Source of the DNA: Oncomelania hupensis | Taxonomy: Eukaryota; Mollusca; Gastropoda; Littorinimorpha; Pomatiopsidae | Direction of reading: 5' to 3' | Length of the DNA: 64,000 bases | Assembly (NCBI GenBank): GCA_036898135.1 | Contig: CM072523.1 | Location: 39,616,376-39,680,375, forward strand | In this document: positions 11,669-22,395 of the stretch, in pieces | Layout of the letters: the number at the start of each line of letters is the position of its first letter | How positions within the stretch are numbered: the stretch's first letter is position 1 | The notes under the pieces: generated by a model | Databases searched by the model: none | What the model saw: the letters and a program-made list of their open reading frames with translations, nothing else | Told to the model about the DNA's origin: nothing | Position numbers and translations under genes: made by a program

Positions 11669-11824
11669 TTTACTCACACTGTCAAACCAATGTGCCAGTT
11701 GGAGCAGTGTTTCCAGTTTCCGTCTGTTATATATGCCTACAGAGAACTATATAGCTGTCCATTGCTGTATCGTATGCTGTAGGCCTTACAAATGGCTGCA
11801 GGTGAAATGCATTAATTAATGGAA

Positions 11825-12405
11825 AATGCTTCACTCAGTAAAAAGAGGGTGAAACATGCGTCAGTACCCACCTGGATGACTACTGAAATTAAAGCTGCCA
11901 TGTCCTGGCGTGACAGACATAAAAAAACAAAAACAGTTTGATCTGTTTAAAAAGCTACGGAATAAAGTCTTTAACCTATAATAAATACAAAGAAAAAATA
12001 TTGTCAAACTTTATTATCAACTGAAAGCACTAATATTACTGGTAGTTGGCAAGCAATGAACGAATTTTGCAAACAAATCTCCAACAAGAAAAACAAATCA
12101 ATATGTTTTCTAATGATGAATTTAATAAAGATTTCTTTAAATGCCTTCATTATAAAATATATCTTTAAACTTTTAAGCTACATCTATAATCAATGCATTG
12201 AGCAAAATCTGTTTCCTTCAATATTTAAAGAAGCTAAAGTGATACATTTACCTAAAACAAGTGATACATCAGTTCTTGATAACTTTCGACAAATTTCCAT
12301 TTTGCCTGTTGTATCTAAACCCCTGGAAAGACATACTCACATTGACCTTATAAAATATTTAGAAAATAACGCTCTTTTTCATCCTTTCAGTCAGGATTCC
12401 CAACA
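11825..12405 (+). pseudogene. Non-LTR retrotransposon relic (RT N-terminal part)
   Basis: Translations in different frames read VKHASVPTWMTTEIKAAMSW and, after breaks, NQCIEQNLFPSIFKEAKVIH then LPKTSDTSVLDNFRQISILP and KPLERHTHIDLIKYLE. This is the typical region leading into reverse transcriptase motif 2 of jockey/CR1-like LINEs (usually 'FRPISILP'). Several frameshifts and stops mean it is dead. It is cut off by the next repeat near 12405. Confidence 0.7.
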
Positions 12406-13447
12406 GAGTTATACTTTATTTGATAGTACATATGTATATTTGGAGCTGGAGGTCAATGCAGGGTTGCCAACCACTACGGCATTTCCGTAGTTTATTCCGG
12501 AAATGAATACGCGGCTACGGAGCTACGCAAATCGAAAATTTACTAAGGAAAGTCAATTTTTGATGATAGTATTACAGTTTTAACGAGTTTTATTGAGCGC
12601 CTGTGCCTCCCGTAGCACCTCAAGGTCACGGTCATTTGGGTTACGTGCACGGAGTAATAGATCATGCTTCCAGTGCATGTTAGGAAATTCGACCAATCAC
12701 CGTGAAGTGGTTTTGCAAACGGCCAATCGGTGCACAAAACCTCGACCTTTCTGTGACACTTTCGTTTTCGGGTCACGTTCTATAGCGCGAGAAGAAAAGT
12801 TTTTGTGCGGGGTATTTTGAATCCATGATGCCAAAAAGAAAGAAAACTAGCGATGAAAGCCCAGAAAAAAAGAAGAGGACAGCAAATCAAGAGTACAGGA
12901 AAGAGTATTCTGAAAAATTTCCGTGCATCACTGCGTCATTGAGATCAAAAGCGTGTATTGTACAGCTACTTGGCAGATTTTAGCATTCAACATGGCGGCT
13001 TCCACGATGTGACGCGACACGTGAATGGCAACCGTCACAAAAGTCGTTGCCCTGATCCAGAAAAGTTAGTCCCTGTTCAGTCGGTAGCCACCTTCTTCAA
13101 GCCCGATATGGATCTCTCAATAATTCATGCGGAAACACTCTTCACTTCACCTTCGTTGCAGACTGTGTATGAATGTCTTCGTTAAAAAAAAAAAGCGAGG
13201 ACGTATGGCTACTGAAAATGTCATAAAACTACTGAAATTAAGAATTTTTACTACTGAAAACTTTTTGGGGGGTTGGCAACTCTGTCAATGTCATCTCAAT
13301 GTCAAGAAAAGATCAAAGTTGGCATTATACTTTGCATTTTAATGCCACTATTTCATTTTGTTTTTTTTTCTGGGCATTAATGTTTATGTTAAATATTACG
13401 AGTTTTATACTGAGCATGTGAGTCATATGGGCTTTGCCCTTCTAGTT
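12406..13447 (+). repeat. AGGTCA-rich repeat, 3' part, split by hAT-like element
   Basis: 12406-12458 and 13285-13447 together match the end of the repeat seen at 14930-16010, 39085-39850 and 55489-55865. Shared segments are TTTATTTGATAGTACAT, TGGAGCTGGAGGTCAATG and the end GAGTCATATGGGCTTTGCCC. The split falls exactly at the hAT-like insertion. Confidence 0.7.
12459..13284 (+). mobile_element. hAT-like element, internally deleted
   Basis: The ends are inverted: left CAGGGTTGCCAACC, right (reverse complement) CAGAGTTGCCAACC. TCAATG flanks both sides (12453-12458, 13285-13290). Inside, from 12823, broken frames encode MPKRKKTSDESPEKKKRTAN, EYRKEYSEKFPCI and LADFSIQHGGFHDVTRHVNG then NRHKSRCP, resembling the N-terminal zinc-binding region of hAT-type transposases (HGG...DV..H pattern), followed by a VATFFKPD segment. 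The catalytic core is absent. Confidence 0.7.
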
Positions 13448-13659
13448 AAACCATTTAAAGCCATATTCATCATTGCTGCCAGAGTTCTCAAAGGGTTTTA
13501 ATGTTAATTAGGCTGTTTTTATCATCCAGCATGAGGAAATCAGCTTGTGCCATTGTAGATAACATCATTGAACAAAATAGAGAGTACCGAATCTCGTCCT
13601 CATTTATGAAAGTGCCTAATCAGCCACCGAAACCTGTTATACTATTGTCATTCATCATT

Positions 13660-13735
13660 ATATCATCATCGTCGTCATCATCATCATCATCAACATCATC
13701 ATCATTATCATCATCATTGCTTTCATTATTCATTC
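13660..13735 (+). repeat. (ATC)n microsatellite
   Basis: An imperfect TCATCATCG/ATCATC run just before exon 6. It produces long artificial Ser- or Asp-rich ORFs on the two strands, which are not genes. Confidence 0.85.
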
Positions 13736-13779
13736 CATGTTTGATGCAACATACACTGATATCTGCCGTCTTTTTACAG

Positions 13780-13862
13780 TTTCCTATGGAATCAGCATCA
13801 TGATTAACCTTTTGGACCGCTCGCGTGTGAGGCATATTGGTTACCACGAAATGTTCATGATT
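13780..13862 (+). CDS. NHE exon 6
   Basis: Acceptor CTTTTTACAG, donor ATT|GTGAGT. It encodes SYGISIMINLLDRSRVRHIG and then YHEMFMI. This matches the NHE1 stretch [21 protein letters not shown]. It ends in phase 0, ready to join the GGLRGA motif of exon 7. Confidence 0.92.
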
Positions 13863-13939
13863 GTGAGTTCTGGAGTTGTTCGCCACCACCTTGCTATTGC
13901 TCTCCCTCTGTCCTCCTCCCTCTCCCCTCCTCCCTCTCC

Positions 13940-13972
13940 CATTCACACACACACACACGCGCACACACACCT
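13940..13972 (+). repeat. (CA)n microsatellite
   Basis: An ACACAC/GCACAC run in intron 6, preceded by a CT-rich stretch (CCCTCTCCC repeats). Confidence 0.8.
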
Positions 13973-14339
13973 CATTCCACTCCCCTGCGTGTAACTTTGC
14001 TGGATTCTACAGACTATTGTTGTAGTCTGTATCAGTTTCAACCAATTCAGATAGTAATTAGTATGATCGTTCACTGGCTTTTTTGCTACTCATGTTCAGC
14101 AGGAGGAAATATGTTTGAATGTGCTGAACTCTCATGACCAATTGCTGTGAGTGTTTGGATACTTTAGATGATGTCATCTCGTGAATTTTTATAAAATTAC
14201 CTTAATCCAAAGCAATGGGGTCGGGTTGTGCCAAAATTTACCAGATCAATGCAATTTCGACCAAAGTGTTCATACTGTTTTGTCCAAATGACAGAAAATA
14301 AGGCTGGATTTCAAAAAAATGTTGTTTCAGCTGCTTTGA

Positions 14340-14900
14340 TTTTTTTACTCACGTGCATAGCACACCTACACACACACACAACCGTGTAGAAACGCCGTTG
14401 TGATGACTTTAATGAAACTCTACATAAGTTACTTTGACATTTTTACAAATTTGTCCATTTTTTGAAGCTAACTCCAACTCTAACCCAAACTCTAACCATA
14501 ACCCTTAACACCCTAAGCCTAACACAGCCGTAACCCTAATGGAACACTGTTTTGACATCAAAATAACGGGGTCCATCAAAAGAAAGTACATAGAGGTTCA
14601 AGTGTATGTCAGAATAAAGGCGTTTCTGCCTAGCCACACACAGAGCCGAGGTTACACAGTATTATCATGACTTTCCTGAAACGTCAAATATGTTGTGCTG
14701 ACAATGGATCATATTTCGTCCCCATTTTTAAGTACTTTGCAGTGTTCGAACCCTAACCCTAACCCAGCCCTAACCCTAACGGATCATTGTTCTGACGTCA
14801 AAACAAGTAGGCATGTCAATACAAGTTATGTAGATGTTCACTGATTTGTCCCGATAACACTGTGTAAACAAGGACACACACACACGCACACACTTCGCAA
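14340..14900 (+). repeat. Tandem pair with telomere-like (CCCTAA) motifs
   Basis: Two related units about 240 bases apart: AACCCTAATGGAACACTGTTTTGAC near 14530 and AACCCTAACGGATCATTGTTCTGAC near 14770 (shown here as motifs, with GACRTCAAAA following). Each is preceded by degenerate CCCTAA repeats (ACCCTAACCCTAACCC at about 14750) and followed by CA-rich DNA. Interstitial; not a chromosome end. Confidence 0.6.
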
Positions 14901-14929
14901 ACAAACAAACAAAATATTCTAGATTTTTG

Positions 14930-16010
14930 TAAACCTGCGAGATACGTCCTAAAGACTACAAATATGACATATCTAAAATAAATTTTGTGGCTGTCCCTCC
15001 AACTGTGCAAAACTTGCAGGTGGATTAATATCTCAGAACTTATTTAAACTATCACAACCAAACTTGGTAAGATGTTGTATACTCACGAGACCTCATAAGT
15101 GATCAGTAAATGAATGACTTCACTTCAAGGTCAAGGTCGCAGAATCAACAAATGTTAATCCCAAAAAATTTCACTTTTTGACTTGCATGCAGAACAATGT
15201 GAGTATATGTACTCTACAAAAACAAAAAAAAAAAACTTCTTTTTTTTTCAATCTGTGCAAGATGAGCCCAAAATTGTCCGTCCATCCATCTCTGTCCACC
15301 ATTCGTAGTGCAAAACTTTCAAGTAGATTAATATCGTAGAATCTATTTCAACTATCACAACCAAGCTTAATAAGTTGGTGTATACCCATGAGATCTCATA
15401 AATGATCAGTGAATTAATGACTTCACTTCAAAGTCAAGGTCACAGGGTCAGCAAATGTTAGTCAAATAATGACATTTTTTCAAAAAAATTTACTTTTTTA
15501 CTCACAAGCATAACAATGTGTCTTTGTATTCACGTACAAATTTTACTTTTTTTCCTAGGTTATTAATAATAATATTGATGATCGATATCAGTGAGCCACA
15601 CATACTTTACAAATTTGGTGTACCTCACTCTAAGATCAAGGTCACTGGAGCTGTCCAAAGTCGGTTAGTATAGGTACTTCGAAGTGACCTTGACGTTAAA
15701 CTATGAGAGATATAAATCCGAACTTGTTGTACTTGGAGATAATAGGTTGATCTTTCATAGTTGTTGCGTTTTTGCATTAATCCTGAAGGTCAAGGTAATT
15801 TTAGGCCTTGCAAAAAACATACCCAAAATAGGTCATCGTAGAGCGGAATGGCTTTTTATTTAAGTATCAGTATGCAACAACATTGGGTTATTGATCAGAC
15901 ATGCATGAGAGGTCACGTGAATCTCAAGGTCATCCCAAGGTCACCGTTTTTTTGGTTTTTTTAATTGTTTAATGCAACTTTTGCTGTAGTTTATTTGATA
16001 GTACATGAGA
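14930..16010 (+). repeat. AGGTCA-rich dispersed repeat
   Basis: A long copy in intron 6. It holds repeated TCAAGGTCA-type sites (for example near 15129, 15435, 15640, 15785, 15925). Segments ACTATCACAACCAA, GATCAGTGAATTAATGA and TGGAGCTGTCCAAAG are shared with the copies at 39085-39850, 52295-52980 and 58573-59535. The first 200-250 bases are present twice in tandem (15005 and 15305). There is no coding potential. Confidence 0.75.
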
Positions 16011-16373
16011 TTGAATAAGAGTTAACCTTTTTGTTGTTGTCGTCGTCTGTATTTGTTAAGAGTGAATAATAGTAATATTCGCCACATAGCTCGATCACTG
16101 GGTTGCCAAAGAGGAATCTCACACAGCGTATATGCAGATGAGACTCTCCGAGTGCCTACCACAAGCCACCCAAGGTGCTTCTGCTAGTCTCAGCTAAGCA
16201 CTGTGGACGAAACTTAATAAACCATACATGTGGAAGTGAACTGTGTTGATATTGTTGGTATCTTTTATTCTGTAACTTCTTTTACCTGTTTTGTTTTTGA
16301 TTACGACTGAAGAAAAACAAAGTTTGGTGAACGGAAAATGAAGTAACACATATGTACCATCTCGTTGTGTTAG

Positions 16374-16502
16374 TCCTTTGGTGGGCTGCGTGGTGCAGTG
16401 GCCTTCTCGCTGGCGGTACTGCTGAACCAAGAAGAGCTCCCCATGAAACGCATGTTTGTTACCACAACTCTCTTCATCGTCATGTTTACCGTCTTCATCC
16501 AG
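16374..16502 (+). CDS. NHE exon 7 with GGLRGA motif
   Basis: Acceptor GTTGTGTTAG, donor CAG|GTCAGT; 43 codons. It encodes SFGGLRGAVAFSLAVLL, the signature NHE helix whose arginine is needed for activity in NHE1, then NQEELPMKRMF and a hydrophobic TTTLFIVMFTVFIQ helix. This is the most diagnostic exon for the family call. Confidence 0.96.
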
Positions 16503-16737
16503 GTCAGTTAGACACAGAGAAGACAGCAATATCTGTCAGTCCATCCGCCAGGCTCACTTCTTCTTGTGGACTGCCATGGTGAAGATCTGTAGTCTTCGCT
16601 TATTGTGTTGTTGTTGGTTACCAAAATACAATAATGCTATGATAATGAAAACTGATGATGAGTTCTGGCATTCTCATGTTTTTATAGTTCTGTAATGACT
16701 GTGGTGTTTGGGTTTTTTGGGTTTTTTTTTTTTTCAG

Positions 16738-16827
16738 GGAAGCACGATAAAGCCTTTGGTCTACTTGCTAAGAATCCAGCGAGCAGCAGCTAAGAATCAA
16801 ACCATGTGTGTTGAAATCAACTATCAC
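16738..16827 (+). CDS. NHE exon 8
   Basis: The acceptor is a long T tract ending TTTTCAG, donor CAC|GTAAGT; 30 codons. It encodes GSTIKPLVYLLRIQRAAAKN, the counterpart of NHE1 GMTIRPLVDLLAVKK, marking the end of the membrane domain, then CVEINYH at the start of the cytoplasmic tail. Confidence 0.94.
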
Positions 16828-17765
16828 GTAAGTTATGCAGAAAAACAGCATCGTTTATGATGCTGATATTTACTTAATGATATGGACTATAACGTTTTAT
16901 AGGTACAATCTGCAGATGTTTGGTCAGATGACCTGGGTTCAGTTTGTTAGCCGCATATTGTCTTTTCGTAAAGAGTTGGTAGACTATTTTGTCGCTAATT
17001 TAAAATTATTTTTCATTCTTAGTCTCCTTGTTTGTGTTTCCATCATGCCAGTTACAAGCTCACAGAGATGCCAACCCTCACGGTTTCACCGTATTATTTT
17101 CCGGTGGCAAATAGTTTTTTATGGATTTACGCTGAAGTCATTTTTCTTACGGCGAGAATAATTTTTACAAGAATATATATTTCCAGCTGATGATTATGGC
17201 AAAAGGACTGCTACACGTTTCAGACTGATTACACTTAGGCGCTGTCACAGTATAAAATAATGCAGCATATTATATAACGACCTTATAAGGTAATAAATCT
17301 ATTTGATTAGTTTTTCTTATTGCATATCTTAGTTCACAACCTTGTTAGCTGAGCTGAAGCAGCAGCAGCAGACAAAACAAAGCAAAAAAATCAATGAGAT
17401 TTACTTTTTTTTTTAAATAAAAAAAAAAAAGCGATTTATTTTAATTAACTCTAACATTGTGCTGTACATGATTTTGATTCGTAGCAGGTTGATGTTAAAA
17501 ATTTTGCGAACTGACATCGATTATTCTTCTGACTTCGGTCGGAGTCAAGTTTTACCACAGATTATTATAGAATTCGTTTGCGGAGCTGTCATCTTTGGTT
17601 TTTCCGATATGATATTTAATAAGAAATCTCAATCCTGGAATAAGAAATCTCAATCCTGGACCTTTGCTCCCTCTTGTTTACTGACAAAATTTTAAATCCA
17701 CTGACAATTTATAAATTTCTCACTGACAGATTTTTCTGCAGGTTAGCATCTCTGAACTCATACAT

Positions 17766-17766
<1 letters not shown>
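16828..17766 (+). other. NHE intron 8, left part
   Basis: AT-rich. It contains a short direct repeat (AATAAGAAATCTCAATCCTGG twice at about 17618-17660; 20-base core AATAAGAAATCTCAATCCTG). No exon or known element was recognised. Confidence 0.5.
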
Positions 17767-17820
<54 letters not shown>

Positions 17821-17846
17821 GTTGTTGTTGTTGTTGTTGTTGTTGT
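17767..17846 (+). repeat. (ATT)n followed by (GTT)n microsatellite
   Basis: About 18 ATT units run directly into about 9 GTT units. It lies immediately before a SINE 3' part. It produces an artificial poly-Tyr/poly-Val ORF. Confidence 0.9.
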
Positions 17847-17990
17847 CAGGGCTCAGTTGTCTGGGGTTTTAGAGGATGCGCCTAAAACTGTGCAAGTTGG
17901 TGCCTCGGGTGGCTCGAGTTAGATCCTGTTTTGTCCAGCGCCTTGAGCAGCTCTTGAGCTGGTACAGCGCTATATAAGTAAGAACAATTA
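17847..17990 (+). repeat. 5'-truncated SINE (conserved-tail family)
   Basis: It matches the tail of the fuller copy at 38339-38788, which is inverted relative to this one. Shared segments are GGCTCAGTTGTC, GGTGGCTCGAGTTAGATCC, CAGCGCCTTGAGCAGC, GAGCTGGTACAGCGC and TATATAAGTAAGAAC. The head is absent. Confidence 0.7.
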
Positions 17991-18135
17991 TAAATAACAA
18001 TGCACGCAGGTACATGTACACACACTCAAATGGCGGGCACATATAATCATATACACACGCGAATGGCTTGCATGGTGTAAAGGCATGATAATGAAGAAAG
18101 TTGACCTCATCATACAATGCCTTCTCTGTGCTCAG

Positions 18136-18201
18136 GTGGTCGACCATTTGATGGCGGGTATGGAGGAAATTTTAGGACTGAAAGGGACCAACCATGTCAG
18201 G
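18136..18201 (+). CDS. NHE exon 9 (CHP-binding helix)
   Basis: Acceptor CTGTGCTCAG, donor AGG|GTTAGT; 22 codons. It encodes VVDHLMAGMEEILGLKGTNH, aligned with NHE1 FLDHLLTGIEDICGHYG, the amphipathic helix bound by calcineurin B-homologous proteins. The CHP role is inferred from the family. Confidence 0.9.
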
Positions 18202-18799
18202 GTTAGTGTCACATTTATCCTTTTTTCTTGTTATTTTCATATAAACTATCATTTAAATAACTCTTCCTCTTCCTGGGCTGTTGTAAAGAATCTTTTTCAG
18301 CACTTTGTATATATAGCTTCTACAGTCTGTATCAGTCTTCATTGTTAGAATGATACTGTTCTTTCTGGGCTAACTGCTTCTTTTTACATCTCCTGTGTCT
18401 TAGTTCCAGTGCGACATTTGTAGAATGTAATTATGGTTTCTGTGCTCTGTGGGTTCGGGCATTAAATAGAATAGACCCAACGTTTCCCGGCGTGTCGTAA
18501 GAGGCGACTAACAGGGGTGATGTTAGCACAGCATCACTGGGCGAAAGTCTTCTACACAGAAGTCACCGGCCAGGGCGGAGCAACCTCACGTTATTACAGG
18601 TTCAACGACCACGTGCTCAGGGCCAAGGCGAGCCACACTGTATTCGTGGATTTCGGCTGTGGCCAACAGCCTGGAGAGGATTGGGCACCACCAGGTCTTT
18701 TTTGCCCAAGACACGCTACATGATGAAGCTATCCACTAATTCCATTCCGGATCGGTCGTCTCCCGGCACAAGGACCGCGCCTTCTGTTGGCCACCAGGT

Positions 18800-19800
18800 A
18801 TGGTACTGATGAACAATTTAGCAAGATCCGCACGAGAAACAACATCATATAGGAACCTGGAATGTCAGGACCCTAACTCGGAAGGAAAATTAGAAGAACT
18901 GGCCCACGAGCTGGACCACTATCGATGGAACGTTCTAGGTATCAGCGAACTGCGCTGGAAAGGCCTAGGTGAAACAACAACCGACAAAGGCCACAAGCTC
19001 TATTTCAGCGGTAGAGATGGCACGAACACGGGGTTGGATTCTTGGTCCACAAGAACATTCTAGCCACTGCCATGGGTTGCCGCCCAGTCTCCAGTAGACT
19101 CATTACCATCCGTCTGAGAGCAGCCCCTTTCAACATCACCTTCATCCAGGCCTATGCCCCAACATCAGACTATGACGACAGCGAAGTGGAGGATTTTTAT
19201 GAAAATATACAGGCGGTTCTTGACCAAGTGCCAAAGAAGGACGTAGTCATAGTGCAAGGCGACTGGAATGCCAAGGTTGGCCAAGATGCGCACCACAACT
19301 GGGGAGACACATGTGGACCCCACTGCAACAACGAGACAAATGACAGGGGTCTGAGACTCTTGGAGTTTGCCAGATACAACAATCTGGCAAACATGCTTGG
19401 TCTCCACAAATACTCCAGACAATGGACATGGCACAGTCCCGCTGGGGAGCATCACAACCAGATTGACTACATCATGGTCAAGAAACACTTCAGATCAAGC
19501 ATCAACATTGGCAGGACACGCACTTTTCCAGGAGCAGACATCGGAAGTGACCACGATCTCGTGATGATGTCTTTCCGGCTTCACTTAAAGAGAGTAAATA
19601 CAGCAAAGTGCACTAGACTGAAGTTCGACCTGGACAAACTGCAAGACCCGGAGGTGGCAGAACTATTTCAGGCCACAATTGGAGGGAAATTTGCACCACT
19701 GCTCATTTTGGGAGCTGGTGAAGTAGATGTCAACACCATGACCACCACCTTCAACTCAGCTGTGACAGATGCCGCCACTGAGATCCTTGGCAAGCACCGA
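18800..19800 (+). pseudogene. LINE endonuclease (EEP) domain
   Basis: Two frames joined by a frameshift near 19045. The first reads LEELAHELDHYRWNVLGISE then LRWKGLGE, with the catalytic glutamate in ISE. The second holds FIQAYAPTSDYDD, VVIVQGDWNAKVG (GDxNA motif) and GSDHDLVMM (SDH motif), in the order of exonuclease-endonuclease-phosphatase domains that nick target DNA for priming. The domain continues to about 19800, where an LTR sequence interrupts it. Confidence 0.85.
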
Positions 19801-20420
19801 TGTCGCGTCACCCGAGCGGGTTCCACGACGTTCAGCTCAAAACAACGAGTGGTAGGATAGAAACTCAAACAAAAAAACAACACAAAATGCCAGATGAACA
19901 ATCACACTCTTTTATTCAACAATCAACACGCACACACAACCAGATTGACTACATCATGGTCAAGAAACACTTCAGATCAAGCATCAACATTGGCAGGACA
20001 CGCACTTTTCCAGGAGCAGACATCGGAAGTGACCACGATCTCGTGATGATGTCTTTCCGGCTTCACTTAAAGAGAGTAAATACAGCAAAGTGCACTAGAC
20101 TGAAGTTCGACCTGGACAAACTGCAAGGCCCGGAGGTGGCAGAACTATTTCAGGCCACAATTGGAGGGAAATTTGCACCACTGCTCATTTTGGGAGCTGG
20201 TGAAGTAGATGTCAACACCATGACCACCACCTTCAACTCAGCTGTGACAGATGCCGCCACTGAGATCCTTGGCAAGCACCGATTTCGCGTCACCCGAGCG
20301 GGTTCCACGACGTTCAGCTCAAAACAACGAGTGGTAGGATAGAAACTCAAACAAAAAAACAACACAAAATGCCAGATGAACAATCACACTCTTTTATTCA
20401 ACAATCAACACGCACACACA
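19453..20420 (+). repeat. 482-bp tandem duplication across LINE/LTR junction
   Basis: 19453-19934 and 19935-20416 are near identical at an offset of 482; I saw only two differences (AAGACCC/AAGGCCC and GATGTCG/GATTTCG). Each unit has about 348 bases of the LINE endonuclease region and 134 bases of LTR end. The joint lies in CACAAC/CACACA microhomology. It is either a recent tandem duplication or an assembly artefact. Confidence 0.9.
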
Positions 20421-22390
20421 GGAGAATGGGATTCTAAACCACCCTCAACCCCTATCAAGACCCCCAACCCAGTATTTACTAAACGATTACCTCCCTTGTC
20501 TAACTGCAAACCCCAGAACTATACACAACAAAATGCCCACAACAATATGTAACAATATTAACAATCAATTCAATCAGGTAAATACAATTCAAGCTGAATT
20601 CACAATCCGGACATCTTAAAATTCAATCGTATAAACTAAACTAGCTTACAGTCCAGAATCACTGTATGTAATATAACTGTCTGATATTCTAAGCTCAGTA
20701 GGAGCTAAAGCAGTCGATCACACGAATAAAGGTATTGATTTACATTAAATAACGAGTTATGTTTTTAGGTGCGTGATGTGCAGATCTGTGTGTGTGTGGG
20801 TGTGGTGCGTGTAGATTCCTGTATTCGATGGAGAGCTTCGCCCGAAGCAACGGCAGGTCCAGTCGATGATGGAGGACCACACCCACCCCCCTCCCTGCCC
20901 CCCTAGCTGCAAAGGCAGAGGTCTCAGGACGGATGCACCCACGGCACAATGGTACAGCAGCGACACGTGGAAAACGTAGAGTTATCCCGTGGTAGTAGCA
21001 GCAACAGAAGCAGAAGCACTGGCAATGGAGAACTGCCAAACAATGGGATAACAGTGATGATGGTAGTAGTAATTCCACATAAATATGCACACAGCCCAAT
21101 CTGTAGACAAACACAGAGTCTCAACAGCTTGTCTACGAAACTTAAATACTACATTACAGAATACGCCTTCCGCCATCCGCCATCTTGACCTGGTTATACA
21201 TGCATCTCAATAATGCAATACAACTCCTAATTCCATAATTCACATCACTTCCATAAAACATGATTGTATAAATATATATAGCTATTACAAGTGCTCTTTC
21301 AGTCGCACCATCCCGATTCATCTCATCCTCATCACCATCTTTATCACCCCTCTCCACGTTATAATACATCATCTCTTTCCATTCACAATTATCTCTATCA
21401 TACTATAATACAACACGCTTCCCTCATATTCATCATCTTCATCACTCCTCTCCAACATAGTACATTGTCTCTCTTCCTTCACATTCATCACCCCTCTCTC
21501 TCTCTCACTTTAACATGCATACTTCATTGTTACCCTTTGACCCCGTTTTGGCAACAACATCAACAACATTTCCCGTTTACACATACAACAAGAAAATCAT
21601 ATGAAAATCATATAAAAATCAAGAAATCACTATTTATCAAAATAACCCCTTTCCCCCTCATTCACCATCATTCAATCACGTACGCAGACTCGAAATGCAT
21701 TAGCCACTAAGGAAATGAATTGCAGGTTTCACACTCACCTTTTTAGGTCCTCGGTTTGTGACATATATACATACACAATACAAAACGGCACACCACAATA
21801 CAGCACCACACTTGTTAGTTGAGAGTATCAAGTTCGTTACTTGGCTATTTCTGCGCAATTACTGGAGCATCTCAGTATCGACGAAATACTGAGCCTTGGA
21901 CGGTGCCTAAGCATAGGCCACACGACCTTAGAAAACAGCCCTACACTTATTCTCACTGAATATAATGGCGGCTAGAATTCTTCCTTTAACAACTTTTGGT
22001 CATTCCTGTCCCTACGCGGGCACAGGACCTTGGGTGGTTCGAAGCAACATAACCCTTTCCTTCCAGAACGACCTAATCCTAAGCTGACACACAGTCAAAA
22101 AGTCACTTCTGCCCAAAAGAATGACTGCTCGTAGAAGCAACCAAAATGACTCTGCTCACTAAAACACATACCAGTACACAGGACAACATCGAGTCGAGCT
22201 CAGTAACCCAGTTTCCTAATTCCGCATTATGCCCTTTTGCGTTAATCACGTGAAACCACACATATGTTAATCTTTCATGCGCAATAAAAGAAAACTGCCG
22301 ATCTACTTATGTACGCTGTATATTAGAGATGTGCAACTCTGCACGAAATATAGCCATCTCTAGCACGTGTTGAAAACTCGTGTCGTCACA
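20283..22390 (-). mobile_element. Solo LTR (about 2.1 kb) inserted in the LINE
   Basis: The left end, best preserved at 19801, begins TGTCGCGTCAC; the right end is GTGTCGTCACA, so the insert has TG...CA ends with short inverted similarity. It is flanked by ACCGA (20278-20282) and ACTGA (22391-22395), a 5-bp target duplication with one change. AATAAAAGAG near 20390-20400 on the - strand (TTTTATT on +) fits a poly(A) signal, so the LTR points to the - strand. The LINE frame resumes directly after it. No gag/pol is present. Confidence 0.65.
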
Positions 22391-22395
22391 ACTGA

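Noticed and set aside
13501..13970. Ser-rich (+) and Asp-rich (-) ORFs
   Set aside because: They are products of the ATC microsatellite overlapping NHE exon 6.
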